A stretch of DNA of 64,000 bases from Marinobacter flavimaris (GTDB taxonomy: Bacteria > Pseudomonadota > Gammaproteobacteria > Pseudomonadales > Oleiphilaceae), in assembly GCF_002933295.1 (NCBI RefSeq), contig NZ_PSSW01000010.1, positions 110,812 through 174,811 of the forward strand, read 5' to 3'. Within the stretch, counting starts at the first letter, position 1. Each line of letters begins with the position of its first letter. Both the position numbers and the translations under genes were made by a program. The notes beneath the pieces were generated by a model. It ran no database searches and had not been told where the DNA came from. It saw only the letters and a list, made by a program, of their open reading frames with translations. This document shows, in pieces, positions 57,569 to 64,000 of this stretch.

Positions 57569-58614
57569 GCTTTCTTTCCTGTCAGTTTGACGGTGGGATT
57601 CACCAGACCGTAGATCAGATCCACCAGGGTATTGGTAACCACGAAAATCAGGCCCACCACCATCAGGTAAGCCACGATCAGCGGAATGTCACTGCGGGTA
57701 ATGGCCTCCAGGAACATCAGGCCCACGCCCGGCCACTGGAACACGGTTTCCGTAAGGATGGTGTACGCCACCATAATGCCGATCTGCACGCCACCCACGG
57801 TGATCACCGGAAGCATGGTGTTCTTGAGTGCGTGCAGGAAGTTGATGCGGCCGGCGCTCAGGCCCTTGGCCCGGGCGTAACGCACATAGTCGCTCTGCAG
57901 CACTTCCATCATCTCGGCCCGGATCAGCCGGATAAACAGCGGCAGCATGATCGAGGCCAGCGACACCGACGGTAGGATCAGGTGCATCAGACCGGTACCG
58001 GTGAAGAAGCCCGATTCCCAGGTGGCGAACAGGTGAGTCAGCTCATCACCACGCCCGTAAGAGGGCAGGCCGCCCTCAGTGGAAAAGAAGTCGTTCAGCC
58101 ACTGCCCCCACCCGGTATCGGACGGAAACCAGTTCACCGTCACACCAATGGAGAACAGCTGAATCAGCACAATGGCCGTCAGGAACACCGGGATGGAAAT
58201 ACCCACGGTACTGACGCCCATAAAGAATTTGGATAACCATGCCTGGGGCCGGATAGCGGCATAGACACCAATCGGCACGGAAAGAAACACAATAATCAGA
58301 CTGGCACCGATGACCAGCTCCAGCGTCGCCGGCAGGTGCTCGGCGATCACTTCCAGGGTCGGCTTGCTGTAGAAATAGGAGTTGCCCAGGTCGCCCTGGA
58401 GCGCATTGCCTGCAAACCGCAGGTACTGCACCACCATCGGGTCGTTCAGGCCAAGCTCCTCTCGAATGGCTTCCCTCTCCTCTTCGGAGACGGACATCCC
58501 CACCATTTCCTGAAGCGGGTCCCCGAGGCCATCCTGAATGGCAAAGGCAATCACGCTGATCACAAACATGACCAGAAACGCCTGGGAAATCCGCTGAACC
58601 AAAAACGCTAACAT
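57565..58614 (-). CDS. dppB: peptide ABC transporter permease (DppB/OppB-like)
   Basis: A 349-residue permease with six predicted helices and the EAA loop YVRYARAKGLSAGRINFLHALKNTMLPV. A longer periplasmic insert (about 180-225) includes a Trp/Gly-rich stretch. The frame opens at 58644, but the ATG at 58614 with GGAAG upstream gives the family start MLAFLVQRISQAF. A hairpin lies in the gap between it and the upstream binding-protein gene. Confidence 0.92.
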   Translation of the reverse strand: MLAFLVQRISQAFLVMFVISVIAFAIQDGLGDPLQEMVGMSVSEEEREAIREELGLNDPMVVQYLRFAGNALQGDLGNSYFYSKPTLEVIAEHLPATLELVIGASLIIVFLSVPIGVYAAIRPQAWLSKFFMGVSTVGISIPVFLTAIVLIQLFSIGVTVNWFPSDTGWGQWLNDFFSTEGGLPSYGRGDELTHLFATWESGFFTGTGLMHLILPSVSLASIMLPLFIRLIRAEMMEVLQSDYVRYARAKGLSAGRINFLHALKNTMLPVITVGGVQIGIMVAYTILTETVFQWPGVGLMFLEAITRSDIPLIVAYLMVVGLIFVVTNTLVDLIYGLVNPTVKLTGKKA

Positions 58615-58646
58615 GGAAAGCTTCCGGATAAGGCTTGCAAACAAAA

Positions 58647-58676
58647 GGCCGGCGCCGGATCACTCCAGCGCCGGCC
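58647..58676. promoter_or_regulatory. intercistronic hairpin between dppA and dppB
   Basis: GGCCGGCGC (58647-58655) and GCGCCGGCC (58668-58676) form a perfect 9-bp stem with a 12-base loop. There is no T-run, so it is more likely a 3'-end stabiliser or partial terminator. Such stems in other binding-protein operons let more binding protein than permease be made. Confidence 0.65.
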
Positions 58677-58691
58677 GGCCATCAAAGGCAG

Positions 58692-60254
58692 TTACTCAAC
58701 AACCAGATCACCCAGGTACGGGAAGTTCATGACATTGAGCACCGGCTCAATATTCACGTTCTTCTTGGAGGCCCAGGCCAGGTCCTGCCAGTGCAGCGGA
58801 ACAAAGGCGGCATCATCGTACAGACGCTGTTCCACTTCCTGCAGCATGGCGGCACGCTTGTCCAGGTCGGTCTCGACGTTGGCCTTCTGTACCAGGGCGT
58901 CGATTTCCGGGTTGCAGTAGTTACCGGCGTTGTACTGGCCAGCGCCAGTGTCGGCATCCGGGCAGAAGGTCAGGAACTCGTAGAAGTTGGCGGAGTCCTC
59001 GGTATCCGCGTGCCAGCCGATCATCATCATGTCAGCGGCGCGGTTGTCATACTCCGGCCAGTACTGGGCCTTTGGCAGGGTTTTCAGATCCACCTTGATG
59101 TTGATGCGCGCCAGCATGGCAGCCACTGCCTGAGCGATCTTGTCGTCGTTCACGTAGCGGTTGTTCGGCGCCATCATGGTGATTGTGAAACCGTCCTCGT
59201 AACCGGCTTCCTTCATCAGCTCCTGGGCCTTGGCCACATCGAAGCGCGGTGTCAGGGACTCGTTATAGCCCTGGTAGCCTTCAGGCGACATCTGGGCAGC
59301 AGGGGTGGCGAAGCCTTTCATGATCTTGGCGGCAATGCCTTCCTGGTTGATGGCATAGGCAATCGCCTGGCGAACCTTCGGGTTCTTGAAGGCTTCCACT
59401 CGCTCCTGGTTCATGTGGAACAGGATGATGCGGGTGCCACTCATGGTGACCAGGTTGGCGTTCTTGTCGTTGCGGATCCGCTCCAGATCATTGGGCGGAA
59501 CCGGGGCGATAAAGTCGACACCACCGGACAGCAGCGCAGAAACCCGGGTGTTGTTCTCTTTGATCGGAGTCAGCACGATCTTGCCGACGTTACCCGGGGA
59601 CTCGGTATCCCAGTAGTCGTCGAAGCGCTCGAACTCGACGCGGACACCCTGCTTGCGTTCGGTCACGGTGTAAGGGCCGGTGCCCGACAGATTCTCGGAT
59701 GCGAACGAGTTGCCATGTTTGAGGATGGCGCTCTTGTCTTTGCCGTCTTCGGTCTGGCCGCTGTAGAACTCGCTGTCGAACGGGAAGATATAGGTGGCGG
59801 TGTTCAGCAGCAGCGGATAGGGCTCACTGGTGACCAGCTCGAAGGTGTAATCATCGATGATGTTGATGCCGCTGAAGGGCTTGAAGATGGCCTTGAAATC
59901 CTGGCTCTGCTTCAGGCGGTCGAAAGTGAACTTCACATCCGCGGTCGTCAGCTCGTTGCCGGAATGGAACTTCACGCCCTAACGGAGTTTGAAGCGCATG
60001 GTGTTTTCATCAACCCGGGTCCAGCTCTCTGCCAGGCGCGGCTCGAAACCAAGATCCTTGGTCCAGCGCAACAGCGGATCAAAGGTCATATGAGACAGCT
60101 GGAGAATGCCACCAGACAGCTGCTCATGAATGTCGAGGGTCACGGGGTCGGCGTCGTACGCCATCTTCAGTTCCTTGGTCGCCTCGGCAGACAGGGCTAC
60201 CGGCGCCGCCGCCAGGGCCATGGAACCGACAAATGCTGCAATCAGTTTTTTCAT
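58692..60254 (-). pseudogene. dppA: peptide-binding protein (DppA/OppA-like, SBP_bac_5) with in-frame amber codon
   Basis: Periplasmic solute-binding protein for the ABC system downstream. From the ATG at 60254 (MKKLIAAFVGSMALAAAPVALSA, a clear signal peptide) the frame reads to residue ~91 (TMRFKLR), then meets TAG at 59979-59981, then continues in the same frame (GVKFHSGNELTTADVKFTFDRL) for ~428 residues to a normal end at 58692. SBP_bac_5 proteins run straight through this point as L-R-x-GVKFH, so one codon (probably CAG, AAG or GAG) has become TAG. No frameshift is present and the rest is intact. The binding protein would be truncated early unless the stop is suppressed or is a sequence error. 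An internal GTG restart at 59975 would lack a signal peptide. Confidence 0.85.
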
Positions 60255-60410
60255 CGCGTTTTCCGTCGCTGTTTTAGGAATTTTCACGGAACATCGGCGC
60301 AGAACGGCGCCGAATGCCTGGCCAACAAGCTAGTCTCGGAAAACACTTAGGGCAATCGAAATTGCGACATGGGGCTATACGCCAGGTGAATGACCTGATT
60401 TGGCGCAGAC

Positions 60411-61133
60411 TTACAGCCGGAAAACCAGAGGCAGGATCAGGGCAGTAAACACACCGGTAAGTCCCATTCCCAGAGACGCAAACGCGCCGGCGCTATGGCT
60501 GATTTCAAACGCCCTCGCGGTTCCGATGGCATGGCCATTCAGCCCCAGGGCAAAGCCCAGAATCCGTTCGTCCTCAACAGGCAAAAGCCGCGCGAGCAGG
60601 TCAACGAAGAGGGTTGCCACCACGCCCGTGATCAGGAGCCCGCCCATCATCAGGGGCACCGAACCGCCCAACTGCTCGGTAATACCGATGGCGATAGGCG
60701 CAGTAACCGACTTGGGCGCCAGCGATGCCAGGACCTCCGGTGTGGCCCCCAGAGCCCAGCCAATCACCACGGCGTAAACCGCCGCCATGGTGGCGGCAAT
60801 CGGCAGCGTGACCACAATCGGGCGCCACATGGCACGGATATGGTGCATCTGCTGGTACAAGGGAATCCCGAGTGCGACGGTGGCAGGCCCCAGCAACACC
60901 GTCAGCCACCGCGCGCCCTGTTGGTAATCCTGGTAATCCACCGCCAACGCGATGAAGCCAGATAAAAGACACGCAGACAAAACAACCGGCGGCAGCCAGA
61001 TAGGCCGGCCAATGCGGGAGAACAGCCAGTTGCCGGCAAAAAAGGCACCGAGGGTCAAACCGATCGCAAGAATCGGGGTGGCGGCAAGCGACTCCGGCAG
61101 GGCCTGGAAGCGCGCAAGGAGCTCACTCACCAT
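60411..61133 (-). CDS. lrgB: LrgB/CidB family membrane protein
   Basis: A 240-residue integral membrane protein of the LrgB family with about six to seven hydrophobic helices. The family text includes GPATVALGIPLYQQ, PKSVTAPIAIGITEQLGG and LGFALGLNGHAIGTARAFE. Gram-positive Lrg/Cid proteins modulate murein hydrolase export and small-acid transport; the role in this group is uncertain. It overlaps lrgA by 11 bases, so the two form one operon. Confidence 0.9.
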   Translation of the reverse strand: MVSELLARFQALPESLAATPILAIGLTLGAFFAGNWLFSRIGRPIWLPPVVLSACLLSGFIALAVDYQDYQQGARWLTVLLGPATVALGIPLYQQMHHIRAMWRPIVVTLPIAATMAAVYAVVIGWALGATPEVLASLAPKSVTAPIAIGITEQLGGSVPLMMGGLLITGVVATLFVDLLARLLPVEDERILGFALGLNGHAIGTARAFEISHSAGAFASLGMGLTGVFTALILPLVFRL

Positions 61134-61482
61134 CGCTAACGCCTCTTTTCGTCACCGCCTTCATCAACAACAAGGTAGTCAGCACACTGAGAAAGGTGCC
61201 CACCAGCAATGCCGCCGCAACCGCCAGCCACTGCCCGGAGAACTGGTTCGCCGTGAAAAACACACCCACCACCCCCGGCATGATCAAGAGCACCAGCACC
61301 GATATAAGCCCCTGGCTGGCCCGAGCAAGATCATCACTCACGTTGCCTTTAAGCATCAGCGTGAAGGTAATGACCACCATCCCCAGCACGCCGCCACTCA
61401 CCGGCAACGCCAGCAGCAGGCGCACAGACTCGCCAAGAATAAAAAACAGCACCAGAACCAGAAAACCACGCAACATCGGCAT
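61123..61482 (-). CDS. lrgA: LrgA/CidA family holin-like protein
   Basis: A 119-residue protein with four hydrophobic helices and the LrgA pattern LPVSGGVLGMVVITFTLMLKG then LLIMPGVVGVFF. Holin-like by family. It is the first gene of the lrgA-lrgB pair. It starts 75 bases from the divergent yaeQ gene, so both promoters lie in that short gap. Confidence 0.9.
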   Translation of the reverse strand: MPMLRGFLVLVLFFILGESVRLLLALPVSGGVLGMVVITFTLMLKGNVSDDLARASQGLISVLVLLIMPGVVGVFFTANQFSGQWLAVAAALLVGTFLSVLTTLLLMKAVTKRGVSDGE

Positions 61483-61557
61483 GCGCTTACACTCACCCGG
61501 GAAAGAATTGCATTACACTAGCCCAAACCCCTATCCCGATACCAATGCAGGAAGCCC

Positions 61558-62103
61558 ATGGCGCTCAAAGCAACCATCCTCAAGGCGACGCTCAACATCG
61601 CCGACATGGACCGTCACTACTACGCGGATCATCAATTGACCATCGCCCAGCATCCGTCGGAAACGGACCTGCGCGTGATGATCCGGCTGCTTGCCTTTGC
61701 CCTGAACGCCGGCGACACCCTCGAATTTACCAAAGGCCTGAGCACCGATGATGAGCCAGAGCTGTGGCAGAAAGACCTGACGGGCGAGATTGAAGTGTGG
61801 GTTGAATTGGGCCTGCCGGAAGAGGATCGACTGAGAAAGGCCTGCAACCGCGCAGAAAAAGTGATCCTGTACACCTATGGCGACCGCGCCTTCCCGGTCT
61901 GGTGGGACAAACATCATGGCAAGCTGGAGCGTTTCGACAACCTCACCATCATCCACCTGCCCGGCGATGACACTGAGGCGCTGGCCGCCCTCGCGGACCG
62001 GTCCATGAGCTTCCAGGTGACCATCCAGGATGGCGAGGTGACCTTCAGCAATGACAACAATCTGGTAACGATCACCCCCGAGCAGCGCCTGCCCCAAAAC
62101 TGA
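61558..62103 (+). CDS. yaeQ: YaeQ family protein
   Basis: A 181-residue cytoplasmic protein matching YaeQ, whose fold is related to PD-(D/E)XK nucleases. Conserved text includes MALKATILKATLNIADMDRHYYADH, HPSETDLRVMIRLLAFAL and WVELGLPEEDRLRKACNRA. A regulatory role was once proposed for a homologue, but activity is not settled. It is divergent from lrgA and lies just upstream of the tRNA-Arg genes. Confidence 0.93.
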   Translation: MALKATILKATLNIADMDRHYYADHQLTIAQHPSETDLRVMIRLLAFALNAGDTLEFTKGLSTDDEPELWQKDLTGEIEVWVELGLPEEDRLRKACNRAEKVILYTYGDRAFPVWWDKHHGKLERFDNLTIIHLPGDDTEALAALADRSMSFQVTIQDGEVTFSNDNNLVTITPEQRLPQN

Positions 62104-62193
62104 TGGCAGGACTTGCCTTCCGGGACTGGACAGCGACCTGCTTCGCACGTAAGATTGCGCACTCGAAATCGGCGAGCCATCGTCGAGCTCGAA

Positions 62194-62234
62194 GCGCCCG
62201 TAGCTCAGCTGGATAGAGCGTTGCCCTCCGGAGG
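62194..62234 (+). pseudogene. broken tRNA-Arg (5' half only)
   Basis: Bases 62194-62234 match the first 41 bases of the intact tRNA-Arg at 62296 at 39 positions: acceptor strand, D arm and anticodon loop CTCCGGA. After the loop the sequence departs. TCCGGA occurs again at 62251, so an 18-base stretch is bracketed by TCCGGA copies, and GGCAA that could pair with TTGCC appears only at 62263. No T arm follows, so it cannot be a working tRNA. Confidence 0.8.
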
Positions 62235-62295
62235 AGGGCCAGAGAAAAAATCCGGAACCGAAGGCAACGGTCAAACATGCCAAACTTGTTGAAAT

Positions 62296-62372
62296 CCGCC
62301 CGTAGCTCAGCTGGATAGAGCGTCGCCCTCCGGAGGCGAAGGTCTCAGGTTCGAATCCTGACGGGCGGGCCA
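62296..62372 (+). tRNA. tRNA-Arg (anticodon CCG)
   Basis: A complete cloverleaf of 77 bases with encoded CCA. The acceptor stem is CCGCCCG/CGGGCGG, the D arm GCTCAGCTGGATAGAGC, the anticodon stem TCGCC/GGCGA with loop CTCCGGA, and the T arm TCAGG-TTCGAAT-CCTGA. It reads CGG codons. It stands at the border between the conserved chromosome and an A+T-rich accessory region, a usual position for an integration target. Confidence 0.96.
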
Positions 62373-62463
62373 TTAACTTGGCAAATCAATAAGTTATCAC
62401 CAAGAAAACACCCTCACCTGTATCGCTCACGCCTGACCAGTCCGAACACCTCCGACTCAATCA

Positions 62464-62593
62464 GTGACCTTTGCACGGGAAGATTAAAAGCGGGAATTTT
62501 TCTCGATTGTTGCGCCTGTGCCCAAATGGTGCCCTAGCAGTGCCCAGTTAATTTAGGTGAATGCATCGCAACCTACCGACGTGACCTTTGCAC
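62464..62593. repeat. direct repeats downstream of tRNA-Arg
   Basis: GTGACCTTTGCAC is present at 62464-62476 and 62581-62593, 117 bases apart, bracketing the three phased GTGCCC hexamers. The layout recalls arm-type integrase binding sites next to an attachment site, but no integrase gene is in the window. Confidence 0.6.
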
Positions 62594-62859
62594 TGTCTTC
62601 ACCTGACTCTCTTCATGGCACAGCAACGTTGCGCCATCCAAGCAGACATTTTCAGCTTTGGTCGCAAAGCGGACATTCAGATCGACCACAAAGCGGACCT
62701 TTTTCGCTTTCCAAAATGGGTTGTCCGGAATTAGTTGACCACACCACTTACCTACAACAATTGAAAAGCTGAATTACGCTGTGCCGGAGATTGAGAACAG
62801 AGGGTCGTGGCGGGAAAAATTATTGGTTGAGTAGTAGCGTTAAAAATGTGAGGATGATT

Positions 62860-63165
62860 TGAGCATGGGCGTAAACATCCGCCCAGCGAGTGTGCGAATA
62901 GACCTTACAATAAAGCGGGAAGATGAGCATTTTTGCTCGACTGCATAGCAGTCCAACCGGGATCTGGCGAAGCCTAGAGCTGAACCTAAACTGCGTCCCG
63001 AGGATTGGCCTTGCTCCTCCGTTTCTCGCTTACGCTTTATTTTGGTTTGCTAGCTCACTCGGAGAAGCGGTGGCCGGTGTCCCGGGGAGCAGGGTCAATA
63101 CATTTACGGGCGTACGAATGGAGTCTTCGCTATTGATCATTACAAAGCTAGCTCACCACGAGGAG
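62860..63165 (+). ncRNA. candidate structured RNA upstream of the reverse transcriptase (possible retron msr-msd)
   Basis: Successive hairpins read TGGGCG/CGCCCA (62866-62885), GAGCA/TGCTC (62925-62938) and GACTGC/GCAGTC (62939-62953). A larger fold pairs CCGTTTCTC (63019-63027) with GAGAAGCGG (63062-63070), flanked by GGCC on both sides. GCTAGCTCAC is repeated directly at 63049 and 63147. Retron non-coding RNAs lie just upstream of their reverse transcriptase and have this general form. The a1/a2 pair and the branching G were not identified, so this is tentative. Confidence 0.3.
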
Positions 63166-63209
63166 CTATAACTTCCATAGACAAACTGGCGTCCGCACTC
63201 ACTACGTCG

Positions 63210-63944
63210 GTGGCACACCTCCAAGACCTCGCTCAGCCGTTTGATGGAAGATATTTTGAGCTCAGAAAGCCCAAAAGAAACGGCGGGACTCGAATAGTTT
63301 ATGATCCTCATCCAGACCTGAAGGCTATTCAAAAGAAAATCAATTCACGGATTTTTCGAGCTGTATTATACCCGCCGTACCTCTACGGTGGCATAAGAGA
63401 CACGCTTGATTCGAGAGACTACATCAAATGCGCCACCGTTCATTGCCCTTCAAGCGTTGTCGCACAACTAGACATAGATAGCTTTTTTGACAATATATTG
63501 TTCCATCAAATTTATGAGGTCTTTACAGAATTCTTCCACTATTCACCTGAAGTCTCCGATCTTCTAACCAGAATTTGCGCAAAAGACGACTTCAATCTTC
63601 CTCAGGGCGCCCCGACCAGTGTGGCTTTATCAAATCTAATTTTCTTTAATGATGAGCCAAGTCTGGTCCGGCACATTTCGGACTCAGGAGCGAGATACAC
63701 CCGCTTCATTGACGATATTACGATCTCTCACCCTGATTCAAAATTTCCCATCGAGAAATACGCAAAGGCAGCCATTAGAATAATAGAGCGCAATGGCTTT
63801 AGGATTAATGAGTCAAAGTCAGGCACTCTTCGCGACACCGGCTTAATTGATGTATTTGGAATTCGGGTAAATGGAGCGGTAATCCCCCCATTTTTAGCGG
63901 GGTTCAAAAGTAGACCTCAGGCCATCATGGCCAACTTCTGTTGA
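63210..63944 (+). pseudogene. retron-like reverse transcriptase, 3' end replaced by an IS element
   Basis: RNA-directed DNA polymerase core. In the 244-residue reading from GTG 63210: RT1 KRNGGTRIVYDP and LKAIQKKI, KCATVH (73-78) at the place of the retron NAxxH motif, catalytic Asp88 in AQLDIDSFFDNI, LPQGAPTSVALSNL (130-143), FIDD (166-169) for YxDD, GFRINESKS and VFGIRVNG (VFG for the retron VTG). The frame is open further upstream, and SIDKLASALTTS suggests the natural start lies before 63210; no ATG, GTG or TTG fits AGGAG at 63161. From about residue 225 the sequence is IS end DNA, so the thumb domain is lost. Tentatively retron-like; a defence RT of another class is possible. Confidence 0.75.
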
Positions 63945-64000
63945 GGAGTAATCCCTCCGAGTCCCATATTGGGTCGTTCGTGATTGTAGTGCCAGAGCCA
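63878..64000 (-). mobile_element. end of an IS3-family insertion sequence (cut by window end)
   Basis: The sequence from about 63878 (GGTAATCCCCCCATTTTTAG onward) has the look of an IS terminus and runs into a minus-strand transposase end. It interrupts the reverse transcriptase frame. The exact terminus and target duplication cannot be set because the other end is outside the window. Confidence 0.7.
63917..64000 (-). CDS. IS3-family transposase (OrfB, integrase core), C-terminal end
   Basis: I translated the reverse strand by hand: 27 residues WLWHYNHERPNMGLGGITPQ followed by QKLAMMA and a TGA at 63917-63919. The ERPNMxLGGITPxQKLA pattern is the well-known end of rve-domain transposases of the IS3 family. 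The start lies beyond the window. It points back towards the reverse transcriptase and shares DNA with the false tail of that frame. Confidence 0.85.
   Translation of the reverse strand, partial: WLWHYNHERPNMGLGGITPQQKLAMMA

Larger units (their letters stand above)
62373..63209. other. non-coding, repeat- and hairpin-rich stretch between tRNA-Arg and the reverse transcriptase
   Basis: No convincing gene is visible in these ~840 bases. It holds a 13-base direct repeat GTGACCTTTGCAC (62464 and 62581), three GTGCCC copies exactly 11 bases apart (62518, 62529, 62540), CAAAGCGGAC twice (62665 and 62689), and a run of hairpins from 62866 to 62953. Small open frames at 62557-62772 and 62923-63171 lack protein character. 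Base composition differs from the upstream chromosome. Confidence 0.7.

Noticed and set aside
59979..59981. TAG read as pyrrolysine or by a programmed read-through
   Set aside because: No stem-loop or pyl gene is visible, and a peptide-binding protein has no known need for it. A point mutation or sequence error is simpler.
58635..60350. 571-codon plus-strand open frame
   Set aside because: It lies opposite the dppA frame, whose SBP_bac_5 motifs are clear. The long antisense frame is a by-product of high G+C codon use.
62194..62270. Upstream tRNA-Arg as a working gene, possibly with an intron
   Set aside because: TTGCC could pair with GGCAA at 62263, but no T arm or acceptor 3' strand follows, so it cannot fold into a tRNA.
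61531..62373. 280-codon minus-strand open frame beginning MARPSGFEPETFASGG
   Set aside because: It starts in the complement of the tRNA-Arg and runs through the opposite strand of yaeQ. This N-terminus is a well-known false product of tRNA regions.
62518..62545. CRISPR array from regularly spaced GTGCCC
   Set aside because: Units are six bases with five-base gaps, far too short for repeats and spacers.
62866..62953. Integron attC site
   Set aside because: No RYYYAAC or GTTRRRY core pairs flank the hairpins, and no integron integrase is seen.
62923..63171. 82-codon plus-strand frame before the reverse transcriptase
   Set aside because: No ribosome site, no family resemblance, and it overlaps the hairpin array. 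It is more likely non-coding.

Overview
The window reads as a gammaproteobacterial chromosome, most likely Marinobacter or a close relative. That is an inference from protein character and gene order, not from a database search. The order cyaA / lptM-lysA-dapF-DUF484-xerC / argH / algZ-algR / hemC-hemD-hemX-hemY / ubiD / rho / trxA / ppx / ABC-F / FKBP / rsd(algQ) / dsbB follows, with local changes, the order I know from the Pseudomonas aeruginosa chromosome around argH-algR-hemC to ubiD. Coding density is high, G+C is high over 1-62.4 kb, and the last 1.6 kb is visibly more A+T rich.

Layout. 0-5 kb: end of an unknown gene, a BvgS-like sensor kinase, a DUF2789 protein and a diguanylate cyclase. 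5-12 kb (minus strand): cyaA, lptM, lysA, dapF, DUF484, xerC. 12-18 kb: a degenerate GGDEF/EAL protein, argH, and the AlgZ/AlgR-type two-component pair. 18-22 kb: the hemC-hemD-hemX-hemY heme operon. 22-31 kb: flavin reductase, ubiD and rho, then a plus-strand molybdenum cofactor block (moaB-moeA-moaD-moaE) lying between rho and trxA, then ppx. 31-45 kb: a YheS-like ABC-F ATPase, small conserved proteins, an FKBP lipoprotein, rsd, dsbB, a FliL-like protein, an RMF-like protein, gshA, tex, a GGDEF-EAL protein and rep helicase. 45-50 kb: a secreted copper-radical (galactose/glyoxal) oxidase with an exported companion protein, a cytochrome c5, a small membrane protein and outer-membrane phospholipase A. 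50-54.6 kb: phosphomannomutase, bacterioferritin and its ferredoxin with a Fur-like palindrome, a prolidase and a LysR regulator. 54.6-60.3 kb: a dipeptide/oligopeptide ABC operon whose binding-protein gene carries an in-frame amber codon. 60.4-62.4 kb: lrgA-lrgB, yaeQ and a tRNA-Arg(CCG) preceded by a broken tRNA-Arg copy.

The last 1.6 kb, right after tRNA-Arg, looks like the edge of an accessory region. It has short direct repeats, a hairpin-rich stretch, a retron-like reverse transcriptase, and the end of an IS3-family element that has cut off the reverse transcriptase C-terminus. This is the least ordinary part of the window. The other points that stand out are the copper-radical oxidase with its companion, the amber codon in the peptide-binding protein, and two long inverted-repeat elements that share a CCAGGGATGG core.

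Functionally most of the window is housekeeping: diaminopimelate/lysine, arginine, heme, ubiquinone, molybdopterin and glutathione synthesis, transcription termination and accessory factors, and recombination. Signalling genes are interspersed: cAMP, three c-di-GMP-type proteins and two histidine kinases.
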